A stretch of 9,132 bases of DNA from JAAFJU01 sp043764895 (lineage in GTDB: Bacteria > Cyanobacteriota > Cyanobacteriia > Leptolyngbyales > Leptolyngbyaceae), in assembly GCA_043764895.1 (NCBI GenBank), contig JAYUJY010000024.1, positions 1-9,132 of the forward strand. The letters are read 5' to 3'. The position numbers and the translations under genes are program-made. Shown piece by piece: positions 1-7,066 of the stretch. How positions within the stretch are numbered: the first letter of the stretch is position 1; the number at the start of each line of letters is the position of its first letter. The notes below the pieces were generated by a model that saw nothing but the letters and a program-made list of their open reading frames with translations, searched no databases and was not told where the DNA came from.

Positions 1-54
1 GCACGCCGTGCCCCAAACCTAACGGAGAATAAATTAATAGGTTTAGATACGTTC

Positions 55-981
55 CTAACCCAAAATCAAATCATCAGTCGAAAAGTCGATCGCACTTTCT
101 TTACGGCCCGATTTTAGATAATCGTTGTGCAACGAATCTTTGAGTCCGGCGATTAGATCAAACTTCGGTGCCCAATTCAGATCCCGTTTGGCTTTATCGA
201 CAGAACAGAAGAAATGCTGCGGACGCATGGGGAAGGCTTTCTTTTTGCCAAAATCAAACGACTTGGGATCGTAGTGGACCAGGTTCAGCTTTTCGGGGTT
301 CTGACCTGCCGCGATCGCACAGGCTTTGGCCAATCCGTCAAAGGTCACAGCTTTATCACCAGAAATATTATAAATTTCACCGATCGCCGTCTGATTGCCC
401 AAGACCTTCACCATCGCATCCGCAAGATCGCCGCAATGCCCAAGCTGCGTCAGATGTTGACCGTGGCCAGGAATCGGGACGGGACGGTTTTGGAGGATGC
501 GATCGAAATACCAGGCGTCGAGATCATTATAATTTTGCGGACCGTAGATGTAGGTCGGGCGGATGGAGGTGAAGGGAATGCCGGATTGGATGAGGTACGC
601 TTCAGTGTCGTTCTTGCCCTTGTGACGGCTTTTAGGATCTTCGGCGTCGCCTTCGGTGTGCGGCATTTGGTCAGACTTGAGGTAGACGCCCGCCGAACTC
701 ATGTAGACAAAATGCTGGACTTTGCCCTTAAATAGCTCGACGAGTGGCTGCGTGTCGCTCAGTTCACGGCCATTGTTATCAAAAATCGCATCAAACGACT
801 CGCCTGAGAGTTGACTTAAATCCGCTGCGACAGTCCGATCGCCCTTGATCATCTTCAAACCGGGCACAGGAGATGGCTTCTTGCCCCGGTTGAAGAGCAC
901 CACTTCATGTCCCTCCCGGACCAACTGCTGGGTCAAATACACCCCAATAAATCGAGTCCCACCCATCACCAAAATACGCAT
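55..981 (-). CDS. NAD-dependent epimerase/dehydratase family protein (atypical SDR, CSP41-like)
   Basis: 308 residues. The protein opens with MRILVMGGTRFIG, giving a Rossmann dinucleotide-binding motif (GGTRFIG, residues 7-13), followed by a sugar-epimerase fold with the MSSAGVY strand (94-100) and the RPTYIYGPQNYND region of extended SDRs. The overall layout resembles the CSP41 group of cyanobacteria and plastids, known as RNA-binding, atypical SDR proteins; the assignment is from remembered family features. The catalytic Tyr-x-x-x-Lys is degenerate: aligning on K123-xxx-E127 places Arg119 where Tyr is expected. That argues against ordinary epimerase chemistry and fits an RNA-binding or structural role. 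The start was placed at the ATG at 981 because the Rossmann strand begins there. An in-frame upstream ATG at 1032 would add 17 residues with no family character. The gene is divergent from the TpsB gene. Family certain; the precise CSP41 assignment is likely. Confidence 0.9.
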   Translation of the reverse strand: MRILVMGGTRFIGVYLTQQLVREGHEVVLFNRGKKPSPVPGLKMIKGDRTVAADLSQLSGESFDAIFDNNGRELSDTQPLVELFKGKVQHFVYMSSAGVYLKSDQMPHTEGDAEDPKSRHKGKNDTEAYLIQSGIPFTSIRPTYIYGPQNYNDLDAWYFDRILQNRPVPIPGHGQHLTQLGHCGDLADAMVKVLGNQTAIGEIYNISGDKAVTFDGLAKACAIAAGQNPEKLNLVHYDPKSFDFGKKKAFPMRPQHFFCSVDKAKRDLNWAPKFDLIAGLKDSLHNDYLKSGRKESAIDFSTDDLILG

Positions 982-1246
982 TGAACTTGCCTTGTTGAAA
1001 GAATATGCGATCGATCCTCCCCCTCTGAACATCCAATAAAATCCAGCGACGGACGATGCGATCGTTTCTCATCATCTCAAATTGCCAAGGATATTTAGAA
1101 ATTCTTGTGTAAAACTGATACGAATTGTCTTTTGATGGGTAATATCCGGAGAGGAGTTTTGCAATCATTCCCAACCGTTGAGAATTATTCAAGACTTTTA
1201 CAGAATGGTTCAGACGTTTTTGCTGTTGTTACCCCCACAAATTTCC

Positions 1247-3007
1247 ATGTTTCAAGGCTCCTTGTCCCAAGGCTACGTTCGGTTTGCGGCCAAATCTTTA
1301 TTGACGATCGCACCGATCATTCTGGCCGCTGCCGGATCGATCGTGCCATCCACCGTCAACGCGCAAACCGCCGCTCCACTTCCTCGGGACAATCAGCCCC
1401 CGTCTACGCTTCCCCTTCCTGAACCCAAGAATCCCGAGACCATTCCCGCGCCCGCCGACTTAATTCCGCAACCCCAAACGCCCGCAGACGGCCCAACTCC
1501 TGCGGACGCCCAGCAGAGCCTCACCGTCGAAAAGTTTGTGGTGACGGGGAGTACCGTGTTCTCGCAGGCAGAGTTCGATCGGGTGACGGCTCCATTTGTG
1601 GGGCGCTTGATTACGCTAGCGGAACTCTACAGTGCGCGATCGGCTATCACGCAGCTCTACGTGGACAAGGGCTACATCACTTCAGGTGCCTTGATTCCGC
1701 CGCAAACCTTAAAAAGTGGCATCGTCGAGATCCAGGTTATTGAAGGTCGCCTCGAAAAAATTAACGTCACCGGAAACAAACGACTCCGATCGGGCTACGT
1801 CAGTTCGCGTATCGGACTGGGAACCCAGACGCCGCTGAACCGCAACAAGCTTCTGGAATCCCTGCGACTCTTACAGCTTGATCCCTTGATTCAGAACCTC
1901 TCCGCCGAACTCTCCGCCGGAACCCGCCCCGGCGAAAGCTTGCTGGATCTCAAAGTCACCGAAGCCAAAAGCTTAGATTTCAAAATCACCCTCGACAACA
2001 ACCGATCGCCTAGCGTTGGCACCGATCGTCGTCGTCTGCAACTGTACGAAGGCAACCTCTTCGGCTTCGGGGATGCAGCCAGCGTGGCCTACACCAACAC
2101 CAACGGCAGCAACAGCGTCGATCTCAGCTACACCGTTCCCATCAGCCCCCGCAACACCACCCTCAGCTTCAACTACGGCGCGTCCTCCAGCAAAGTCATC
2201 GAGCGGCCCTTTGACGTCCTAAACATCCAATCGCGATCGAGCTATGCCGAATTCACAGTGCGTCACCCGTTCAAACAAACGCCGTCTGAAGAATTTGCCA
2301 TGGGCGTCACGGGGAGCTTCCGTCAAAGTGGGGCTAACTTCCTCGATGACCAAGTTCCCTTCCCGTCAATCGGCGTCGATGCCGAAGGTAAAACTCGGGT
2401 TTCAGCGCTGCGGTTTTTTCAAGAGTGGACGAAGCGCAGTGAGAAACAGGTCTTAGCCGCTCGATCGCAGTTCAGCTTTGGCGTCGATGCCTTAGGATCA
2501 TCCATTCGCCCTGACGGTTCAGAACCCGATAGTCGCTTCTTCACCTGGCACGGCCAAGGCCAATGGGTCAGATTATTGGCACCCGATACGCTGCTTCTGG
2601 TGCGCGGAGATATGCAGATGGCCGATCGAGGGTTGTTGGGACTGGAGCAGTTTGGGCTAGGCGGCCAAGAGACGGTGCGCGGGTATCGTCAGGATGCGGT
2701 ACTGGCGGACAGTGGAATCTTGCTGTCTGTTGAAGGCCGAATTCCGCTCTTCAAGTTTGGGTCACAGAAAAAAAATATCTTGCACTTAACGCCCTTCTTT
2801 GAAATGGGCCGTGCCTGGAACGTCGGTGCTCGGCCCGATCCCACCACCCAGACTTTGGTTTCCACCGGGCTAGGCTTGCGATTACAAATTAGCGACAAGC
2901 TGACCGCTCGATTAGACTGGGGCATCCCATTGAATCGCATCGAAGGCGACAAGCGCAGTGCCCAAGAAAACGGCGTCTATTTTTCTATCACCGGATCCCC
3001 GTTTTAA
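1247..3007 (+). CDS. TpsB/ShlB-type two-partner secretion transporter (Omp85 superfamily)
   Basis: 586 residues. It is an outer-membrane pore that exports a large TpsA-type passenger protein from the periplasm. A signal peptide is visible: Arg12 and Lys16, a hydrophobic core at 18-33, and a likely cleavage after VNA at residue 39. A proline-rich linker (about 44-88) follows, then a POTRA region from about residue 92 (LTVEKFVVTGSTVFS, later YVDKGYITSGALIPPQ and VIEGRLEKINVTGNKRL), then a long beta-barrel domain. The conserved L6-loop motif VRGY lies at 477-480, and the protein ends in Phe, as outer-membrane barrels usually do. In-frame starts also exist at 1205 (ATG) and 1178 (TTG). 1247 is preferred because it puts a normal signal peptide at the N-terminus, although no clear Shine-Dalgarno precedes any of the three. 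No TpsA partner gene lies in the window, so its substrate is unknown. Some cyanobacterial members are single genes. Confidence 0.9.
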   Translation: MFQGSLSQGYVRFAAKSLLTIAPIILAAAGSIVPSTVNAQTAAPLPRDNQPPSTLPLPEPKNPETIPAPADLIPQPQTPADGPTPADAQQSLTVEKFVVTGSTVFSQAEFDRVTAPFVGRLITLAELYSARSAITQLYVDKGYITSGALIPPQTLKSGIVEIQVIEGRLEKINVTGNKRLRSGYVSSRIGLGTQTPLNRNKLLESLRLLQLDPLIQNLSAELSAGTRPGESLLDLKVTEAKSLDFKITLDNNRSPSVGTDRRRLQLYEGNLFGFGDAASVAYTNTNGSNSVDLSYTVPISPRNTTLSFNYGASSSKVIERPFDVLNIQSRSSYAEFTVRHPFKQTPSEEFAMGVTGSFRQSGANFLDDQVPFPSIGVDAEGKTRVSALRFFQEWTKRSEKQVLAARSQFSFGVDALGSSIRPDGSEPDSRFFTWHGQGQWVRLLAPDTLLLVRGDMQMADRGLLGLEQFGLGGQETVRGYRQDAVLADSGILLSVEGRIPLFKFGSQKKNILHLTPFFEMGRAWNVGARPDPTTQTLVSTGLGLRLQISDKLTARLDWGIPLNRIEGDKRSAQENGVYFSITGSPF

Positions 3008-3485
3008 GCTCGACAATATCATTTGATGGGGTGATGGCGAAGGTTCCGGATGTTGAGCCAATGGAGGGGAATGAATTGTGGCTTTGAGGTGCGCTCGCCC
3101 ATGTCTTGCGATAGCTACTTTGAATTGCGAAGAGCCTCAGGACATGGAGGGATACCACGGTCCTGACCACAGCCATTTCTGATGGCGATCAAGTGAGGAC
3201 GATTGAAGGGGTGGTTCCTCCCGACGCTCAAATCCACCGCCGCCTCGATGACTGCCCCACAGAAAAATCTTTTCATTCAGCAGGTCATGCAGAAAATCCA
3301 TAACGGCTTCGACGATCTCGATCGCCTTTCCTTCTTCAGACAAACTCTCGTCGTAACATCTCGCGTGCCAATTCCACTGAGCAGCGCGATCATGCCTCAG
3401 GCTATGAACAACTTTCTCATTCAACCACTTAAAACCTTTCTCTATGTATAAAAGAGGTTGTGTCGTCAAAGTTTCTTAAAACCTA
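3008..3485. other. 478-bp stretch with no recognised gene
   Basis: This lies between the TpsB stop and the tRNA-Phe 3' end. The longest reading frame runs 3137-3469 on the minus strand (110 codons). It starts with TTG, has no obvious ribosome site, and encodes a tryptophan-rich peptide with one plausible amphipathic helix (around IEIVEAVMDFLHDLL). I do not recognise it as any family. A plus-strand frame at 3203-3451, also TTG-initiated, overlaps it and is probably a shadow. I saw no strong stem-loop terminator after the TpsB gene. It may be decayed coding sequence or plain intergenic DNA. Confidence 0.5.
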
Positions 3486-3558
3486 TGCCAGGAGGGAGAC
3501 TTGAACTCCCGACACGAGGATTTTCAATCCTCTGCTCTACCGACTGAGCTATCCCGGC
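3486..3558 (-). tRNA. trnF: tRNA-Phe (GAA)
   Basis: On the minus strand a 73-nt cloverleaf can be drawn. The acceptor stem GCCGGGA pairs with TCCTGGC (one G-T pair) and is followed by discriminator A. The D-arm contains AGCTCAGTCGGTAGAGC. The anticodon stem GAGGA/TCCTC encloses the loop TTGAAAA with anticodon GAA. The T-arm is GGGAG/CTCCC around TTCAAGT. The 3' CCA is not encoded, so it must be added after transcription. The gene stands alone with no tRNA neighbour in the window. Confidence 0.97.
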
Positions 3559-3585
3559 TTGCATCTCGCTTACGAGCGCTTAATT

Positions 3586-3614
3586 AAGGTATCAAACCTG
3601 GCCAGGATTTGCAA
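3586..3614 (-). promoter_or_regulatory. candidate sigma-70-type promoter of tRNA-Phe
   Basis: Reading the minus strand, a -35-like TTGCAA (3609-3614) is separated by exactly 17 bases from a -10-like TACCTT (3586-3591). The predicted start near 3579 is about 20 bases before the mature tRNA 5' end at 3558. Placement and spacing fit, but the match is imperfect and rests on inspection only. Confidence 0.35.
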
Positions 3615-3731
3615 GTACTTGAGCTAATTTTTCTATAGAAGAGCGATTCGATCGGATATTTTCTGTTCGTACGCTGGGATTCCTTGGCCTAATTGCAGTG
3701 CTGAGATCCAATTTGAGTCCAGTATTTTGGA

Positions 3732-3737
3732 TACAAT
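3732..3737 (+). promoter_or_regulatory. candidate -10 element upstream of first VKOR gene
   Basis: TACAAT at 3732-3737 is one base from the TATAAT consensus and lies 45 bases before the ATG at 3783, which would give a leader of about 40 bases. No convincing -35 hexamer sits 16-18 bases upstream (closest CAATTT). It would therefore be a -10-dominated or activator-dependent promoter if real. Confidence 0.3.
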
Positions 3738-3782
3738 ACGGAGTATCACCCTTTACTTAATCATTTTTGGAACTCTGTTGCC

Positions 3783-4751
3783 ATGACTCGTAGCCGCTCA
3801 AACCCTTGGATTCATCAGTGGTCGAGACCTCTCATTGGGGCGATCGCGCTATGCGGGATGCTGGATACAGCCTACATCACTTACGAGAAGCTCAATGCGT
3901 CCCAAGGCAGTCTTTGTCAGGCCGGATGCTCCGTGGTGCTGAATAGTCCCTACGCAGAGGTGCTGGGCTATCCGTTGGCGCTCTTTGGGCTAGTCGCTTA
4001 TACGGCGATGGCGCTGTTAGCGGTGGTACCGTTATTGATTGATAAAGCTGGAAAACCGGACGGGGCGATCGCGCAGACTTGGACGCCGCTGTTGCTCGGG
4101 GCGTTGGCGATGGTAGTGTTTAGTGGCTATTTGGTTTATTTGTTGGCGGTGGAGATTCAAGCGGTGTGCTATTTCTGCATCGCATCGGTGGTCTTTTCAG
4201 TCTTGATGCTGGGATTGACCCTCGTGGGACGGACTTGGGAGGACTGGGGGCAGACGCTGTTCAGTGGCGCGATCGTGACGATGGTGGCGCTAGTCGGGAC
4301 GCTGGGATTGTTTTCGCCTGTGGCGCAGAGCATGATTCCGGGCACGCGGATTGGAGATGCCTCGGGGAATGTCTTTTTTGTGGTGGGTACGGAATCGGGT
4401 GAATCTGAGGCTCAGCTTGCGAAGCATTTGGCTGTTACAGGGGCGACGATGTATGGTGCGTACTGGTGCCCCCATTGCTGTGAGCAGAAACAGCTCTTTG
4501 GGCAGACGGCGATGAAGGATGTGAACTACATTGAATGTGCGGATAGTGGAAAAAACTCGGATTCAGCGCAATGTAAAGCCGTTGCTCCTGAAGTCGAGAA
4601 GCAGACGAAGGAAAATTTTGGGTTTCCAACGTGGAAGATTGGCGATCGCTTTTATCCAGGACGGAAAACCTTACCGGAACTAGCGGAACTTTCGGGCTAC
4701 TCCGGACCTCAAGACTTTAAGAATGGCTTTCAGATTTGTAAAACACCCTGA
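3783..4751 (+). CDS. VKOR domain-thioredoxin-like fusion, disulfide-forming oxidase (copy 1)
   Basis: 322 residues. It is a bacterial vitamin K epoxide reductase homologue fused to a periplasmic or lumenal thioredoxin-like domain. The family passes electrons from substrate thiols through the thioredoxin CxxC to VKOR loop cysteines, then to a membrane CxxC and quinone. Visible parts are a first membrane helix (17-34), the loop cysteine pair C45 and C49, further helices, the active-site C129-Y-F-C132 at the start of a helix, a last helix around 163-181, then the thioredoxin part. That part has WCPHC (C229, C232, followed by C233), two more cysteines (C252, C264) and a cis-Pro-like FGFPTW. Length and order match the cyanobacterial fusions whose Synechococcus homologue has a known structure. 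A clear paralogue starts 85 bases downstream. GCGATCGC occurs three times inside this gene. Confidence 0.95.
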   Translation: MTRSRSNPWIHQWSRPLIGAIALCGMLDTAYITYEKLNASQGSLCQAGCSVVLNSPYAEVLGYPLALFGLVAYTAMALLAVVPLLIDKAGKPDGAIAQTWTPLLLGALAMVVFSGYLVYLLAVEIQAVCYFCIASVVFSVLMLGLTLVGRTWEDWGQTLFSGAIVTMVALVGTLGLFSPVAQSMIPGTRIGDASGNVFFVVGTESGESEAQLAKHLAVTGATMYGAYWCPHCCEQKQLFGQTAMKDVNYIECADSGKNSDSAQCKAVAPEVEKQTKENFGFPTWKIGDRFYPGRKTLPELAELSGYSGPQDFKNGFQICKTP

Positions 4752-4758
4752 GGAAGTG

Positions 4759-4793
4759 AGAATTTAGAATTTAGAATTTAGAACTCAGTTTAG
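4759..4793 (+). repeat. AGAATTT heptamer tandem repeat between the VKOR genes
   Basis: Three perfect consecutive copies of AGAATTT (4759-4765, 4766-4772, 4773-4779) are followed by AGAACTC, CAGTTT and another AGAATT. The array fills much of the 85-bp gap between the VKOR paralogues and sits just after the first stop codon. The 15-mer TAGAACTCAGTTTAG (4779-4793) recurs at 9020-9034. Confidence 0.8.
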
Positions 4794-4836
4794 AATTGAA
4801 AGCTGACACATTGCCCCATCACTCCCCCATTTTGTT

Positions 4837-5835
4837 ATGAGTCGTAAACGTCCTTTGCCTTGGTTGTATCGCTGGTCTCGTCCGTTGATTGGGGCGATCG
4901 CTACGCTTGGGATTATTAATACTGCCTTTTTGACCTACCAACGGTATACGGCGAGTAGCTGTCCGACGCAAACCTGTGCGGTGTTGTCGAGTCGCTATGC
5001 TACGGTTTTTGGCCAGCCGTTGTCGCTGTTTGGATTGCTAGCTTATGCTGCGATGGCGGTTTTTGCACTGTCACCGCTCCTTGTGAATGGAGAGACTAAC
5101 AAGTCATTGCGCAATGATGCTGAAGATAAGACGTGGTGGCTGCTGTTTTTGGGATCCACGGGGATGCTGTTGTTCAGTGGCTATTTGATGAATGTGATGT
5201 TCTCTGAATTTATCTTTGGAGGAAAGGCGCTCGGTTGGAATGGTCTTTGTCCGTTCTGTTTGTTCTCAGCAATTTGTGCAGCAGCTATGTTTACGTTGAC
5301 GCTGTTGGGGCGAGCTTGGGATGGACTTGGGACGATGATTATGTCAGGGACGATCGTCTCTATTGTGACGCTGGTGACGACGCTAGCCATTTATGCTCCG
5401 GATACCAATATTTCGACTCAGGGTTATGGGATCACGGATAAGGCAGGCAAGGCTATGTTTTATGTCGGAACTCAATCTGGCGATTCGGAAGCCGCGTTAG
5501 CGAAACATTTGAAGACCTCGGGTGCGGAGTTGTATACGAGTTATACCTGTCCGCATTGTTGTGAACAGAAGCAGTTGTTTGGGCAGCAGGCGACAGCGGA
5601 TTTGCCAAATACAGAATGCAATCCGGATGGGAAGAATGCCCAGGAAGAGGTGTGTCGGAATGAATTGAATAAGGCGTCAGAACAGACGAAGCAGTCAGCC
5701 GGGTTCCCGACTTGGAAGATTAATGGGAAGTACTATTTTGGGGTTCAGAAGTTAGACGAATTGTCCAAACTGTCGGGATATCAGGGACCACAGACGTTTA
5801 AGAATGAGTTTAAATCCTGCGTGGTGGTGCAGTAA
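4837..5835 (+). CDS. VKOR domain-thioredoxin-like fusion, disulfide-forming oxidase (copy 2)
   Basis: 332 residues, a paralogue of the preceding gene in the same order and orientation. Both begin with a basic segment, then PW, then WSRPLIGAIA, and both share the CPHCCEQKQLFGQ thioredoxin motif and the GFPTWKI cis-Pro segment. Here the loop cysteines are C42 and C47 (four residues between, against three in copy 1). The membrane CxxC is C138-P-F-C141, preceded by a longer loop (about 123-137, FIFGGKALGWNG). The thioredoxin CPHC is at 238-241 followed by C242, with an extra pair C261 and C273. All residues needed for the relay are present, so both copies look functional. No strong Shine-Dalgarno precedes the ATG at 4837; co-transcription with copy 1 is likely from the 85-bp spacing. 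Divergence in the loops suggests different clients or redox partners (inference). Confidence 0.94.
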   Translation: MSRKRPLPWLYRWSRPLIGAIATLGIINTAFLTYQRYTASSCPTQTCAVLSSRYATVFGQPLSLFGLLAYAAMAVFALSPLLVNGETNKSLRNDAEDKTWWLLFLGSTGMLLFSGYLMNVMFSEFIFGGKALGWNGLCPFCLFSAICAAAMFTLTLLGRAWDGLGTMIMSGTIVSIVTLVTTLAIYAPDTNISTQGYGITDKAGKAMFYVGTQSGDSEAALAKHLKTSGAELYTSYTCPHCCEQKQLFGQQATADLPNTECNPDGKNAQEEVCRNELNKASEQTKQSAGFPTWKINGKYYFGVQKLDELSKLSGYQGPQTFKNEFKSCVVVQ

Positions 5836-5895
5836 TTGAGGTTAGGGTGGGCGCATTTTAAACGATCAACTAGCAGACTCTTAATGGCGTGAACA

Positions 5896-6393
5896 ATGTC
5901 TGTAAAAAAACCTGCCCTTACGCTTCTTCTATTATTCCTGTGCGTTGGCTGTCAACGTAAAATAGGAGTGAACCCGGATGAAAGTAATTCAGGGCGGGTT
6001 TCATCATCTCCAGTAATTAAGGATTACTTAAATCGAAAAGTTGCCAGTAAAGGGTTTGGTGGTAGCGCTTATTGTGCATATGAAATTTTGGATGCAGAAA
6101 AACTTGGTGATAGTGAAAAGCTTTATTTGTGGGCTGTTTGCCAAGAGTACTATCGTAAAGGTCAAAAGCTAGAAGCAGGAACGGGCAGCAGTTTCCCCAT
6201 AACTTTAACTATCCGAAAAGAGAACGACAATGCTGAAGTTTTAAGTCATCAGAAACCTGGCGACGGCTCACATTATCGTCCTGACCTAGAAGCTATGTTT
6301 TCTAAGAAAGCCTTGGAATCAGCCAGTTCTGTAAATAATGGGCCTCTTGCTAAACTGTTCAAGGCAGTTAAGCAAGAGGCGGGAGTACCTTGA
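5896..6393 (+). CDS. small lipoprotein of unknown function, two mature cysteines
   Basis: 165 residues. A lipoprotein signal peptide is visible: basic K4 K5, a leucine-rich core at 8-15, then C16-V17-G18-C19. C19 is the likely lipid-modified residue; position -3 is C rather than L, which sits at -4, so the lipobox is slightly atypical. The mature part has only two more cysteines, C60 (AYCAYE) and C82 (WAVCQEYY). A later segment reads SSFPITLTIRKEN and then PGDGSHYRPDLEAMF, which resembles a conserved but uncharacterised exported family I recall only loosely. It lies 60 bp after the second VKOR gene in the same direction, so it may share that transcript. C60-C82 could be a disulfide made by the upstream oxidases (inference). 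Base composition is more AT-rich than the VKOR genes. Confidence 0.8.
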   Translation: MSVKKPALTLLLLFLCVGCQRKIGVNPDESNSGRVSSSPVIKDYLNRKVASKGFGGSAYCAYEILDAEKLGDSEKLYLWAVCQEYYRKGQKLEAGTGSSFPITLTIRKENDNAEVLSHQKPGDGSHYRPDLEAMFSKKALESASSVNNGPLAKLFKAVKQEAGVP

Positions 6394-6429
6394 ACTATTT
6401 CTCTAAGGCGGTTCCCAAGAATAAGATTA

Positions 6430-6506
6430 CCGAGGCTCCCAACCCCCAATTCTGGGGGCTTCGGAATTTCTTGCTCCCCCAGAATTGGGGGCCGGGGAGC
6501 CTTCGG
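6430..6506. repeat. long imperfect inverted repeat (cyanobacterial GC-rich repeat, possible terminator)
   Basis: The left arm (6430-6459) contains CCGAGGCTCCC, then CCCCCAATTCTGGGGG. The right arm (6473-6506) contains CCCCCAGAATTGGGGG, then GGGGAGCCTTCGG. The arms are reverse complements apart from small bulges. Each arm is itself nearly palindromic, so it can fold as one long hairpin or two short ones. Similar CCCCCAGAATTGGGGG units recur as dispersed repeats in many cyanobacterial genomes (general knowledge). It lies between the convergent lipoprotein and DUF2442 genes and could terminate both. No clear U-run follows. Confidence 0.85.
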
Positions 6507-6568
6507 TAGATTCATTGTTAGGAATGGCCTAAGCGATCGCCATTAGGACTGTTCTCAGTCTAAAAAAA

Positions 6569-6796
6569 TTATAGACGAAATGAATCAGCGCAAAAGTCGA
6601 TTTCGCCCCACGCAATATATCGGCCACGATTTCCTAATCGCACCTTAGAGAATACTTGCGGGTCAGCTAGCATCGAAAAGACACCACCTTTCTCAATGAT
6701 TGGTTTAAAATCAACAACAATGCATTTCCCATCTTGATAGAGGAGTTCTAATTGGGTTGAGTTGATCGGCGTTACTTTAGTCAATTGATACAACAT
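6569..6796 (-). CDS. DUF2442 domain-containing protein
   Basis: 75 residues. The layout matches DUF2442: an N-terminal strand (LTKVTPINSTQLELLYQDGK), then VVDFKPIIEKGGVFSMLADPQVFSKVRL and a C-terminal GRYIAWGEIDFCADSF segment. Family members are small proteins of unknown function, usually encoded directly after a DUF4160 gene, as here: the DUF4160 stop is 9 bp upstream, so the two form one transcription unit. The pair has been predicted to act as a toxin-antitoxin-like module, without firm proof that I know of. The start is the ATG at 6796, with AGG in the short gap as a possible ribosome site. Confidence 0.85.
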   Translation of the reverse strand: MLYQLTKVTPINSTQLELLYQDGKCIVVDFKPIIEKGGVFSMLADPQVFSKVRLGNRGRYIAWGEIDFCADSFRL

Positions 6797-6805
6797 GGCG
6801 ATGAC

Positions 6806-7066
6806 CTAATCAAGTGGCTCAATCTTTTTGAGGTTCTGTGCTTGACGACAACGAGTCCAATTTTCTGATAATTCAGTTTGATGAACAGCAGTCCACTCAA
6901 GAACCATCGATTTGACCCGATTAGGGGCTTTGCCTTTCATAATGACGATGGGTGAGATACCAATGATGAGTTCGTATTCCCCATATTCCGCATGAAAGTG
7001 GGGTGGTGCATGGTCGTTGTAGAACATGCGAACAGTAATTCCATAGAACTCTGAAATAATCGGCAT
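6806..7066 (-). CDS. DUF4160 domain-containing protein
   Basis: 86 residues, full length for the family. It begins MPIISEFYGITVRMFYNDH and carries the DUF4160 signature NDHAPPHFHAEYGEYE (about 17-32), then a helix around KSMVLEWTAVHQTELSENW and the closing IEPLD. The HFHAEYGEYE cluster of His and acidic residues looks like an active or metal site, but this is inference. It is the first gene of a two-gene unit with DUF2442, nine bases apart. A toxin role for one partner is often proposed from context only. Confidence 0.88.
   Translation of the reverse strand: MPIISEFYGITVRMFYNDHAPPHFHAEYGEYELIIGISPIVIMKGKAPNRVKSMVLEWTAVHQTELSENWTRCRQAQNLKKIEPLD

Noticed and set aside
1..44. Small palindromes GCACGCCGTGC (1-11) and AAACCTA...TAGGTTT (15-44) as a terminator of the epimerase gene.
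   Set aside because: Stems are short, the second is AT-rich with a 16-base loop, and no T-run follows, so chance is a sufficient explanation.
214..735. 173-codon plus-strand reading frame.
   Set aside because: It is entirely antisense to the well-supported epimerase gene and has no family features.
1178..1246. Upstream TTG (1178) and ATG (1205) starts for the TpsB gene.
   Set aside because: Both would put extra residues before a complete signal peptide that begins at the ATG at 1247. 1205 is not excluded but is less likely.
3203..3451. 82-codon plus-strand frame in the gene-poor stretch.
   Set aside because: TTG start directly after a stop, no known motif, and overlap with the opposite 110-codon frame; treated as a shadow.
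4166..4402. Overlapping frames inside the VKOR genes (for example 4166-4402 plus, 4435-4629 minus, 5235-5441 plus).
   Set aside because: All lie in other frames of clearly coding DNA and show low-complexity shadow translations.
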